Positions 39,777 through 45,910 of a stretch of DNA of 49,553 nt are shown piece by piece (the stretch's first letter is position 1; every line of letters starts with the position of its first letter). This stretch comes from a virus: positions 1 to 49,553 of IMG/VR virus record IMGVR_UViG_3300028654_000024; one strand, written 5' to 3'. Made by a program: the position numbers and the translations under genes. The notes under the pieces were generated by a model. The model was not told the origin of the DNA. It searched no databases and saw only the letters and a program-made list of their open reading frames with translations.

Positions 39777-41162
39777 GTGCGAGCCATAATAACAAATAAA
39801 CTCACCGTAATAGAAAACCCAACACCACAGTTGGAGAGTCTTCTATCTGGATTGCTATCCTATACTGATAAGTCTAAGCAGTTCCAACTCAGTAGAATGA
39901 AAAAGAATCCGTTTCTACGTAAGTCTGCTGCATATCAGAAACTCCTAAATGAGAGTGAAGGTTGCCTACTTAAGAAGCATCCTGCTGGCCATCTATTAAT
40001 CCCATCTGGAACGTCCTTTCTATTAGACGGTGTTCAGGGTATACAGATAGAAGATAAGCGTACCACTACAGGAATCACAGTTCCACTTCCATGGGCTAAT
40101 AAACCCTACGATCTACGGGATTACCAGGAAGAGGCAGTATCGCTGATGGAGAATAACTACAGGGGTATCATCAACTTCGCCACCGGACTGGGCAAGACAC
40201 TCCTTGCTATTCATGCTATCAAGCGGATGAGAGTTCGCACTCTAGTGGTTTGTCCTACAGATAACGTAGCTAAGATGTTCTATGATGATCTTGTCAAGGC
40301 CTTTGGGCCTACGAAGGTTGGATTCTACGGGGATGGCAAAAAGAAGATCAATGACATAACCGTAGGGATTGCTGCATCCGTTACTAAAGATACTCAAGCA
40401 TTTGCAAAACACGGACTCGGTCTAATCATCTTTGACGAAGTCCACCATATAGCGGCGAACACTTTCTATAGCATCATGAGTGACCTGAGCGATACCGGAA
40501 AGGTATTTGGATTGACAGCAACAGATTATAGATCTGATGGCAAAGACATCATGATAAATGCTGGCTGTGGACAAGTCCTACTCAGACGTGATATCAAGTG
40601 GGGTATTGCTAACAAATGGCTTGCTGAACCTATCTTCATCATCAGGAAAGTGAAGACCGGTGGTCGAGATATTAAGGGTGATAAGCTGAAGAATTACAGG
40701 GAACACATCCTCAATTCTAAGATTATGAAAGACCAGATCAAAAATGACCTTATATCTGCGATCGGAAACAACAAATTTGTTCTATGCCTAGTGGATGAAG
40801 TAGCCCATGGTTTAGAACTCGCCGGTGAATTGGGAGTTCCATTTGCCACTGGTACGGATAAGAAGTCCAATGACTACGTAGATGCACTCAATGCAGGTAA
40901 GATCCCTGGTCTCGTAGGTACTGATGGCAAGATCGGCGAAGGAACAGATACACGGAATGTGGATCTAGTTAGCCTTGCTAACTTCGTTGTAAGCGAAGGT
41001 CCACTTACACAATGTATAGGTCGTGGACTTAGAAAACAGGGTACTAAGACGGTCTGCATATTCTTGGACTATATCCCAGTCGACTCCAAGATGCTTACTC
41101 GTCATGCTATGGGTCGTATAAAGATCTACAAGAAGATTACTGACAAGGTGAAGATCATATGA
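39777..41162 (+). CDS. DNA helicase, superfamily 2 (UvsW-like)
   Basis: 461 residues starting at GTG (39777) with AAGGA upstream. Helicase motifs are complete: a Q-like motif (LRDYQEEAVSLM), Walker A FATGLGKTLLAIHAIKRM (about 134-151), Walker B IIFDEVHHI (DEVH box), motif III FGLTATDYRSDG, motif V region GTDGKIGEGTDTRNVDLVSL and motif VI QCIGRGLRKQG. T4 UvsW (503 residues) has the same layout and remodels branched recombination and replication structures, helping the switch to recombination-driven replication. The N-terminal about 110 residues may be its DNA-binding domain. The TGA overlaps the ATG of the next gene. Confidence 0.83.
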   Translation: MRAIITNKLTVIENPTPQLESLLSGLLSYTDKSKQFQLSRMKKNPFLRKSAAYQKLLNESEGCLLKKHPAGHLLIPSGTSFLLDGVQGIQIEDKRTTTGITVPLPWANKPYDLRDYQEEAVSLMENNYRGIINFATGLGKTLLAIHAIKRMRVRTLVVCPTDNVAKMFYDDLVKAFGPTKVGFYGDGKKKINDITVGIAASVTKDTQAFAKHGLGLIIFDEVHHIAANTFYSIMSDLSDTGKVFGLTATDYRSDGKDIMINAGCGQVLLRRDIKWGIANKWLAEPIFIIRKVKTGGRDIKGDKLKNYREHILNSKIMKDQIKNDLISAIGNNKFVLCLVDEVAHGLELAGELGVPFATGTDKKSNDYVDALNAGKIPGLVGTDGKIGEGTDTRNVDLVSLANFVVSEGPLTQCIGRGLRKQGTKTVCIFLDYIPVDSKMLTRHAMGRIKIYKKITDKVKII

Positions 41163-41395
41163 TGAAGAGCAGAAAACAAGACATTATGAGCAAGATTCAA
41201 AGTCTTCCTCTACCTAGTATTCCAACACCCCAATGGGCAGGAAATAACTCACCAGACTCTGTGTTCTCTACTTTTAAGAACGCCATAGAATGGGCCATGA
41301 AAGAACACGCTGAAAAAGTAGCTGCAGTTATCTTAAATGACCTCTATACTACTGAAGAATTTGAAGATGATCTGGGTCTCAATAAGCCTAGATAG
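41159..41395 (+). CDS. Small protein in the same frame as the endolysin, ending in a double amber
   Basis: 78 residues, overlapping the helicase stop (ATGA), with AAGGTGA 8 bases upstream as ribosome binding site. The sequence is soluble and helical (FSTFKNAIEWAMKEHAEKVA, then an acidic end EEFEDDLGLNKPR). There is no membrane segment, so it is not an obvious holin or spanin. The gene ends TAG TAG (41393-41398), and the frame then continues TAT AAT GGT CGT into the ATG of the endolysin. Read-through would therefore fuse it to the endolysin N-terminus. Function unknown. Confidence 0.6.
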   Translation: MMKSRKQDIMSKIQSLPLPSIPTPQWAGNNSPDSVFSTFKNAIEWAMKEHAEKVAAVILNDLYTTEEFEDDLGLNKPR

Positions 41396-41398
41396 TAG

Positions 41399-41404
41399 TA
41401 TAAT
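41399..41404 (+). promoter_or_regulatory. Candidate -10 box (TATAAT) 6 bases before the endolysin ATG
   Basis: TATAAT ends at 41404 and the endolysin ATG begins at 41411, so a transcript started here would begin at or next to the A of the ATG, giving a leaderless message. This matters because the ATG has no Shine-Dalgarno sequence. No clear -35 element is visible. Confidence 0.35.
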
Positions 41405-41410
41405 GGTCGT

Positions 41411-41944
41411 ATGAAACTAAATGCGGCTGGCGAAGCACTAATCAAATCAAAAGAAGGTCTTAGACTCACAGCATACCTAGATATGGTTGGAGTTCCCACT
41501 ATCGGTTGGGGTTGTACCAAAGGTGTGACACATGACGATGTTACCAATAAACGGACCATCACACAGGATGAAGCACAAGCCATGTTAGATAGTGAACTCG
41601 CTGAGTTCATAAACGGTATCCCTCATTATGTAACGGTTCCTCTTAACGAGAACCAGTTCGCGGCATTAGTTTCTTTCACATATAATCTCGGGCTTGGTAG
41701 TTTACATAACACGACAATCCAACAGAAGCTAAATGCCAACGATATGGCAGGAGCTTCAGATGAATTTCCTAAGTGGGATCATGCTGGTGGACACGAAGTT
41801 GCTGCACTTACAGAACGTCGCTTAGCAGAACAAGCTCTCTTTAATACTCCAGTTGATGGATCAAATCCTCCTCCCGATGGTCCTTCTGATGCTGATATCA
41901 ATGTTAGCCTCGAAGATATCGAGAACGAAGTACTAAAGAAATAG
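41411..41944 (+). CDS. Endolysin, phage lysozyme (GH24)
   Basis: 177 residues. The muramidase core is clear: the catalytic Glu in KSKEGLRLTAYLD (E15), then D24 and T30 at the spacing of the T4 E lysozyme triad (E-8-D-5-T), followed by PTIGWGCTKG. The conserved NENQFAALVSFTYNLG lies at about residues 75-90, and ERRLAEQALF near the end is the usual GH24 helix. It cleaves peptidoglycan at lysis. A Pro-rich linker and acidic tail (DGSNPPPDGPSDADINVSLE) extend the C-terminus. No signal peptide or SAR segment, so it needs a holin, which is not seen here. The ATG lacks a ribosome binding site. It ends in TAG. Confidence 0.9.
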   Translation: MKLNAAGEALIKSKEGLRLTAYLDMVGVPTIGWGCTKGVTHDDVTNKRTITQDEAQAMLDSELAEFINGIPHYVTVPLNENQFAALVSFTYNLGLGSLHNTTIQQKLNANDMAGASDEFPKWDHAGGHEVAALTERRLAEQALFNTPVDGSNPPPDGPSDADINVSLEDIENEVLKK

Positions 41945-41947
41945 ATT

Positions 41948-42133
41948 ATGTGGCCAGAAGATGACGGATCAGATTTCGATATGGAAGCTGAAGCACGGGA
42001 AGAAGCCCGTTTAGAAGAACGTGAACGAAACGTTCAAGCTGTCATGGATCTATTCTTTGCTCTTAAAGAAATTGGTGGACAACCCACTCTCAGAGATCTA
42101 GTTAAGCTTGCTAAACGAATTCGGAAGCCATAA
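41948..42133 (+). CDS. Small charged coiled-coil protein following the endolysin
   Basis: 61 residues, highly charged, with a continuous helix (EAEAREEARLEERERNVQAV) and a basic end. The ATG follows the endolysin stop as TAG ATT ATG, in the same frame, with no good ribosome binding site. Expression must come from reinitiation, coupling or amber read-through as an endolysin extension. The TAA overlaps the next ATG (TAATG). Function unknown; no membrane segment that would suggest a spanin. Confidence 0.5.
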   Translation: MWPEDDGSDFDMEAEAREEARLEERERNVQAVMDLFFALKEIGGQPTLRDLVKLAKRIRKP

Positions 42134-42711
42134 TGGTTGTCACTTATAATACCTCAGCAGGACAAGTAGCAATCGTGAACGTCATAGAGTTCGCTGAGAT
42201 CCTATACAAACTTAACGAGCATAAGATAAGCGACATTATCGCAACTAATGCTATCGACGTAGCGGTGTTGGGCGTTCAAAAAAAGAAGATCAAAAGAGAA
42301 GAAGACCCAGTTATAGAATTTGTGGTCCTAGAAGACGACATGGTTTTTGGCGGAAGTTCTTTCCAGATCGGCCATGATAGTTCTTATAAGAGAGTTAAAA
42401 TACCTTTAAAAGAAGTAATCCATGACGACATAGTGGCAGCAATTGCTGCACAGATGGTAGAGAAAACTGTTCCATATCAGATGTATAGCGTTCCTCAAGA
42501 TAATCAGGAAGCGTACGAGATCATAGCTATAAACGCTATGGAGAACTTTGTCAACCCTACTCATGTTATCCACATAAAGCCCAACTTAGTTATAGCCGTA
42601 GACATAGATAATTTAAAGTTGAAAGTAATCGACGATAGTGGTACAATAAGGATGGCAGTATATTCAGACAAGGTGTCTGATTGGAAAGCCTTGGAGATTC
42701 CTGTGCGTTAG
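42133..42711 (+). CDS. Hypothetical protein
   Basis: 192 residues, mixed alpha/beta, no family recognised. Visible segments: VIEFAEILYKLNEHKISDII near the N-terminus, VIEFVVLEDDMVFGGSSFQI, and a C-terminal strand set (LVIAVDIDNLKLKVIDDSGT). The start overlaps the previous stop by one base. It ends in TAG and is followed by a 73-base gap with inverted repeats. No signal peptide or membrane helix. Confidence 0.5.
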   Translation: MVVTYNTSAGQVAIVNVIEFAEILYKLNEHKISDIIATNAIDVAVLGVQKKKIKREEDPVIEFVVLEDDMVFGGSSFQIGHDSSYKRVKIPLKEVIHDDIVAAIAAQMVEKTVPYQMYSVPQDNQEAYEIIAINAMENFVNPTHVIHIKPNLVIAVDIDNLKLKVIDDSGTIRMAVYSDKVSDWKALEIPVR

Positions 42712-42734
42712 ATAAGAAAGCCCCCGTAAGTAAA

Positions 42735-42776
42735 CCTAGTTACGTCCGTAAGTGTTCAATAACTTAACTAACTAGG
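42735..42776 (+). promoter_or_regulatory. Leader hairpin able to hide the next ribosome binding site
   Basis: CCTAGTTA (42735-42742) is the exact reverse complement of TAACTAGG (42769-42776), and the latter includes the first bases of the TAGGAG ribosome binding site of the gene at 42785. An inner pair, TAAGT (42749-42753) and ACTTA (42762-42766), would stack inside. A direct repeat CCGTAAGT lies at 42724-42731 and 42746-42753. The fold would block translation initiation until opened. Confidence 0.45.
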
Positions 42777-42784
42777 AGAAATAT

Positions 42785-43390
42785 ATGATCGCTCAGATCA
42801 AAGAAATGTTAACGAAATTCCCCGAACCTACTAAAGAAGAAAAGGCTTTCCGGGAAAAGATGAAGAAGTTTAAGAATATCCTGAAGCAACTCGCTTCCGA
42901 TATTAAGTACCAAAAATCTATACGCAAGCTATCTCATAAGAAGCATGCTCTCTACACAGGGCACATGATTTTGTCTATTAAATACAGACACTTACATGTA
43001 GCCTACTGTCTGCTAAGAGGTCGCACTCTAGAGCAGATTGATAGTGGCAGAGAGCTGAATATGGACTACGTCAACTGGATCGTCCAGATCACCAAGGATG
43101 ACACAAAGGCGAAGCTCTATGTTTGCATCGATGAGAAGCTCTCTGATGCCCAGAAAGCCGTCCAGGGAGCTCACGCGGTCGCTCAGTTTGTCAAGCAGGA
43201 GAAGTACACTCTGTGGGACAACGGGACGCTCGTATTCATCAAAGCTCCAGGTGCTCGCTGTAGCTATAGTGGATGGGCTCTAAGTGAAACTGCTTCCTGG
43301 CGTGAACCCGATATGAACAACGCTAATACTGCTTGTGCATCGTTCGGGCCAACCGCTGAAGGTTACTTCAAGGGGTTCAAATTGGTATAA
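42785..43390 (+). CDS. Possible peptidyl-tRNA hydrolase 2-like protein
   Basis: 201 residues. The first about 95 are basic and helical (a Lys-rich region with REKMKKFKNILKQLA). The C-terminal half resembles Pth2-type proteins: a first strand (KLYVCIDEKLSD) is followed by AQKAVQGAHAVAQFVKQ at about 120-136, where Pth2 carries the K--AQ--HA catalytic helix, then NGTLVFIKAPG. Pth2 releases peptidyl-tRNA. The match is partial and the end departs from the family, so activity is uncertain. TAGGAG ribosome binding site, possibly sequestered by a leader hairpin. The gene is followed directly by the structured RNA region. Confidence 0.5.
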   Translation: MIAQIKEMLTKFPEPTKEEKAFREKMKKFKNILKQLASDIKYQKSIRKLSHKKHALYTGHMILSIKYRHLHVAYCLLRGRTLEQIDSGRELNMDYVNWIVQITKDDTKAKLYVCIDEKLSDAQKAVQGAHAVAQFVKQEKYTLWDNGTLVFIKAPGARCSYSGWALSETASWREPDMNNANTACASFGPTAEGYFKGFKLV

Positions 43391-43396
43391 CAATCA

Positions 43397-43574
43397 TGTG
43401 CAGAAGGTGGATAGATGGCGGAGTTTAATGGCCGAGCCTGGAAGCCACACCGCGGCGTATGTGGATAAAAACTGGACGATGCAACCCACAGCGCATCTCG
43501 AGAAAGCTGACCCTTGTTTGGTCAGTGCGGAGGCCCCTGAGCTGGGAGTAGCGTCCCAGCCTGCACACCTTTTT
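43397..43574 (+). ncRNA. Candidate structured RNA (about 175 nt), sRNA or riboregulator
   Basis: The gap 43391-43576 has no convincing gene, is visibly GC-richer than its surroundings and is full of nested inverted repeats. A closing stem pairs TGTGCAG (43397-43403) with CTGCACA (43561-43567). Inside are GCGG with CCGC, TGGC with GCCA, TGTGG with CCACA, CTGACC with GGTCAG (about 43507-43523), and GCTGGGA with TCCCAGC (43541-43560). An alternative pairing AAGGTG with CACCTT competes with the closing stem. Five T residues follow, so the 3' end could be an intrinsic terminator. It sits directly before a membrane protein gene without a ribosome binding site, so a riboswitch-like leader is also possible. 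No known riboswitch core was recognised. Confidence 0.6.
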
Positions 43575-43576
43575 AT

Positions 43577-43894
43577 ATGTGGTCACTATTTGCTGCTGCC
43601 TCATTATTCTATCTATTCGGGGCGTATATCGCCTACGACGTTGCTATTAAAGCTAGTCCTTGGTTTCTACCTATCGGTATTGTAGTTGGTATAGTTTCAA
43701 ACCTTATTTGGCTCTATGTTACTAAGATAACGACGGACAACAAGGATTTGTTTGTCTATGGTTTAATCTGGGATGTAATGATGATGGCTGCTTACATACT
43801 AGTGCCGTTATTACTTTTTCATGTTAAACTCGATTGGAAACAAACTGTAGGTACAATACTTGTTGTACTCGGATTGATTTTAACGAAACTCTAG
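43577..43894 (+). CDS. Small four-helix membrane protein, SMR/DMT-like
   Basis: 105 residues, almost entirely hydrophobic, with four predicted membrane helices: about 2-22, 28-50, 60-82 and 87-105. Length, helix number and the last helix (LDWKQTVGTILVVLGLILTK) fit small multidrug-resistance-type (DMT) transporters, though the conserved membrane Glu of SMR helix 1 is not seen, so transport is uncertain. A holin-like role is an alternative. An in-frame TGA at 43538 rules out a longer N-terminus. No Shine-Dalgarno lies before the ATG; the candidate structured RNA ends 3 bases upstream. Ends in TAG. Confidence 0.55.
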   Translation: MWSLFAAASLFYLFGAYIAYDVAIKASPWFLPIGIVVGIVSNLIWLYVTKITTDNKDLFVYGLIWDVMMMAAYILVPLLLFHVKLDWKQTVGTILVVLGLILTKL

Positions 43895-43904
43895 GAGAGT
43901 TTAT

Positions 43905-44156
43905 ATGATGTGTGAAGTAGTGTTGGCCCTTCTTGTTACTTATTCTGATGGTCATGTTGAGAAGGTTCAGCGTCAAGGTGCTCGACTAGAGAATGTTAAG
44001 CAAGCTCAAGATGCAGTTGCTCAGCTCAAAGCTAACCCTGATTTTCAAGCTGAGATGATCAAAGAAGGTATCGCTAACGTCGAACTCGAAGTTAAGAAGA
44101 TGCCGAAGCCGTTTGATTGCTCGCAAGATCCTGAGAAAGCACCAGAAGGTAAATAA
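43905..44156 (+). CDS. Small hypothetical protein
   Basis: 83 residues with GGAGAG ribosome binding site. The N-terminus (MMCEVVLALLVTYSDGHVEK) forms a beta hairpin; the rest is a helix (NVKQAQDAVAQLKANPDFQA) and a Pro/Lys-rich tail. No family recognised. The TAA is followed directly by the ATG of the endonuclease gene, so the pair is probably co-translated. Confidence 0.5.
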   Translation: MMCEVVLALLVTYSDGHVEKVQRQGARLENVKQAQDAVAQLKANPDFQAEMIKEGIANVELEVKKMPKPFDCSQDPEKAPEGK

Positions 44157-44573
44157 ATGATTTGCAAGTCTTGCAAGTTAGATTTACCTGTAGATCAGTT
44201 TGGAACTTACTTAGTTAAGGGAAGAATTAAAAGATCTCGCCGTAAATCCTGCAAGACCTGTCGAGTCAAAGAAGAAAAAGTTAGATATGCTAACGACCCT
44301 GAGTTAGTTAAAAGAAAGAAACTTGCAGTTAGAAAAAGCGTATTTAAGAACCAGTATGGAATAACGCCAGAACAATACGATCAGATGTTTCTTTCCCAGA
44401 ACGGTAAATGTAGAATCTGTAAAAGAGTTTCTGATAAGCGGCTTAACGTAGATCACTGCCACAATACCGGCAAAATTAGAGGTCTACTCTGTTGGAATTG
44501 TAATATAGGTATTGGTTATATGAAACACAATATTGAGATACTGAAGACTGCGGTCGAATATCTCGGAGGGTAA
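44157..44573 (+). CDS. Endonuclease VII-like HNH nuclease
   Basis: 138 residues. An N-terminal zinc motif (CKSCKLDLPVDQFG; later CKTC) precedes the endonuclease VII core: YGITPEQYDQMFLSQNGKC, then CRICKR, LNVDHCHNTGKIRGLLC, WNCNIGIGYMKHN. The DHCHNTGKIRGLLC segment with flanking Cys pairs is the His-Me finger with its zinc site. T4 gp49 (157 residues) resolves four-way junctions before packaging; the same core also occurs in free-standing homing nucleases, so a mobile HNH gene cannot be excluded. The ATG directly follows the previous TAA. Confidence 0.85.
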   Translation: MICKSCKLDLPVDQFGTYLVKGRIKRSRRKSCKTCRVKEEKVRYANDPELVKRKKLAVRKSVFKNQYGITPEQYDQMFLSQNGKCRICKRVSDKRLNVDHCHNTGKIRGLLCWNCNIGIGYMKHNIEILKTAVEYLGG

Positions 44574-44577
44574 ATCT

Positions 44578-44952
44578 ATCACTTCCCGCGACTTTTGTTA
44601 TTGGCTTCAAGGTTTTATTGAAGTCGGACAACCTCATATTGTCACTATGGAACAGCTCGCAACGATAAGAAACCATTTGAACATGGTCTTCAGACACGAG
44701 ATCGATCCATCACACGGAAATCCAGAATACGTAGAAATCTTACGTAAGATCCATGAGGGCGAACTACCTAAGCCAGAACTCTTCTGCGCTGATAAGTCCG
44801 CTGACACACTCGAGAAACGTTCTCCTGAACAATATCCAGATGGAGCTCCGGTAGAACTGCCTGCAGCTCTCGCTGGAATCCTTCCCGCCGACTGGCTTGC
44901 CAAACTACCTAAGGGTGGTGGTGACGGTTTCGGCGGAGCTATGAACTGCTAA
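44578..44952 (+). CDS. Conserved phage protein (SRDFCYWLQGF family) with apparent ATC start
   Basis: 124 residues if begun at ATC 44578. The first conserved motif, TSRDFCYWLQGFIEV, lies before the first ATG (44647) and is followed by HLNMVFRHEIDP; in related phage proteins as I recall them the motif starts right after the initiator Met. No ATG, GTG or TTG exists between the in-frame TGA at 44542 and 44647; the only alternatives are CTG at 44548 (no ribosome binding site) and ATC at 44560. ATC at 44578 has GGAGG 8 bases upstream and sits where the family Met would be. The C-terminus ends in a Gly-rich tail (PKGGGDGFGGAMNC). Function unknown. A sequencing error at the start cannot be excluded. 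Confidence 0.7.
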   Translation: MTSRDFCYWLQGFIEVGQPHIVTMEQLATIRNHLNMVFRHEIDPSHGNPEYVEILRKIHEGELPKPELFCADKSADTLEKRSPEQYPDGAPVELPAALAGILPADWLAKLPKGGGDGFGGAMNC

Positions 44953-44962
44953 TTCTTTCAAT

Positions 44963-45039
44963 GCGTCTATAACTCAGCGGCAGAGTGGTCCGCCTCTAAA
45001 ACGGTACCGACGGGGGTTCGAGTCCCTCTAGACGCTCCA
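44963..45039 (+). tRNA. tRNA, candidate amber suppressor (anticodon CTA)
   Basis: Acceptor stem GCGTCTA (44963-44969) pairs perfectly with TAGACGC (45029-45035), followed by T and an encoded CCA (45037-45039). D arm ACTC-AGCGGCA-GAGT and T arm GGGGG-TTCGAGT-CCCTC are good. The anticodon arm is poor: TCCGC and ACGGT pair in the middle but mismatch at both ends (or pair with one bulge). The only loop with T33 is CTCTAAA (44994-45000), giving anticodon CTA, the same loop as supF. A strict count instead gives TCT (Arg) with C33 and no stem. Two extra bases relative to a standard tRNA are present. The amino acid cannot be deduced. Confidence 0.75.
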
Positions 45040-45091
45040 TATCCAACCTTACTCAATTAAAGTTATATAAGAAAAGCCTTATCCAACCTTA
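45040..45091 (+). repeat. Direct repeat TATCCAACCTTA
   Basis: TATCCAACCTTA occurs at 45040-45051 and again at 45080-45091, 40 bases apart, directly after the tRNA. The first copy touches the CCA end. They may be remnants of a deleted tRNA or duplicated tRNA-processing sequences, or sites for a regulator. The surrounding bases show no gene. Confidence 0.5.
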
Positions 45092-45150
45092 GCCTTTTGG
45101 AGATGGCCCTATTTATTCCTGAGCCCTATAATCTCTGCCCGCACCCTACC

Positions 45151-45190
45151 CGCGCGTGAAACGCGCGCAATGTACGCGTACTCGCGTACA
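45151..45190. promoter_or_regulatory. Two adjacent perfect hairpins in the 370-base non-coding gap
   Basis: CGCGCGT and ACGCGCG (45151-45167) pair with a 3-base loop. TGTACGCG and CGCGTACA (45171-45190) pair with a 4-base loop. Only 3 bases separate them. They are far richer in CpG than the rest of the region, with a TATAAT at 45127-45132 just upstream. The gap 44953-45322 otherwise holds the tRNA and AT-rich sequence without a gene. A terminator, transcript-stabilising element or protein-binding site is possible; no U-tract follows. Confidence 0.5.
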
Positions 45191-45322
45191 GAGCTTAGTA
45201 GTAGAGATAGTTAGGTTTGGGTGGATAAAAGATCTTATACACAAGAGACATGAAAAACTTACACGGTTTTGAAAATAAATATCACGCCACTCTACTAGGA
45301 TCTATCTCAGTATAACCAACGA

Positions 45323-45910
45323 ATGGAAAAATATATAGCTTTCGATTGCGAGACGGGGGGTCTTGAAACAGGGATTAGTTCTCTACTGTCTGTTTACTTT
45401 GTGGTATTCGATAGAGATTTCAAAGTGCTTGGCGAACTTGATCTGAAGATCAAACCAGATAAGGGAATGCACTACCAAGTCACTGCTGAAGCGTTGGGCA
45501 TCAACAAGATTGATCTTGTAAAGCACGATGCCGACCCAACAACACTCACTCTTACACAAGCTAAGAGTGCACTTTACTCGTTCTTGCAATCTCACAACCC
45601 TGAAGGAACAACAAAACTAATCCCTGTCGGACATAATATCTATTTTGATCAAGGCGTTGTGTTGGCACACTTGATCAGCCGTGGAACATGGCATAAGTTT
45701 TGTAGTTATCGCTTACTTGATACTGGAGTTATTTTACAGTTCTTGAAACTTACAGGACATGTACCTCATACGATTTCAGGTTCTTTGGGTTCTATCATGG
45801 AACATTTCGGTATCAAAGCTACTGGCGAGATGCACGAAGCTAAGACAGATACAGTTGCAACTGTAAAAGCATTACGAGCGCTGCTCAAAGCAGCTTCTAG
45901 AAAGGGTTAA
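45323..45910 (+). CDS. DnaQ-like 3'-5' exonuclease (DEDDh)
   Basis: 195 residues with the exonuclease motifs: Exo I YIAFDCETGG (D8, E10), Exo II PVGHNIYFDQG (about 103-113) and Exo III MHEAKTDTVATV (His and Asp about 5 apart, the DEDDh pattern). It probably acts as a proofreading or DNA/RNA-trimming nuclease; no polymerase gene is in the window. The start has no close Shine-Dalgarno, and the leader contains the hairpin region. The stop is followed at once by the dUTPase ATG. Confidence 0.85.
   Translation: MEKYIAFDCETGGLETGISSLLSVYFVVFDRDFKVLGELDLKIKPDKGMHYQVTAEALGINKIDLVKHDADPTTLTLTQAKSALYSFLQSHNPEGTTKLIPVGHNIYFDQGVVLAHLISRGTWHKFCSYRLLDTGVILQFLKLTGHVPHTISGSLGSIMEHFGIKATGEMHEAKTDTVATVKALRALLKAASRKG

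Noticed and set aside
43397-43574. Guanidine (ykkC), TPP or other known riboswitch, or a group I intron core
   Set aside because: A CCTGAGC segment recalls an intron Q element and the downstream gene is SMR-like, but the other conserved elements of these RNAs were not found.
43335-43685. A 116-codon plus-strand frame crossing the gap after the Pth2-like gene
   Set aside because: It overlaps two better genes, has low-complexity, unlikely protein sequence, and covers a region whose inverted repeats are better explained as RNA structure.
44647-44952. Start of the SRDFCYWLQGF protein at the first ATG
   Set aside because: The conserved N-terminal motif lies in frame upstream of it and a good ribosome binding site serves ATC 44578.
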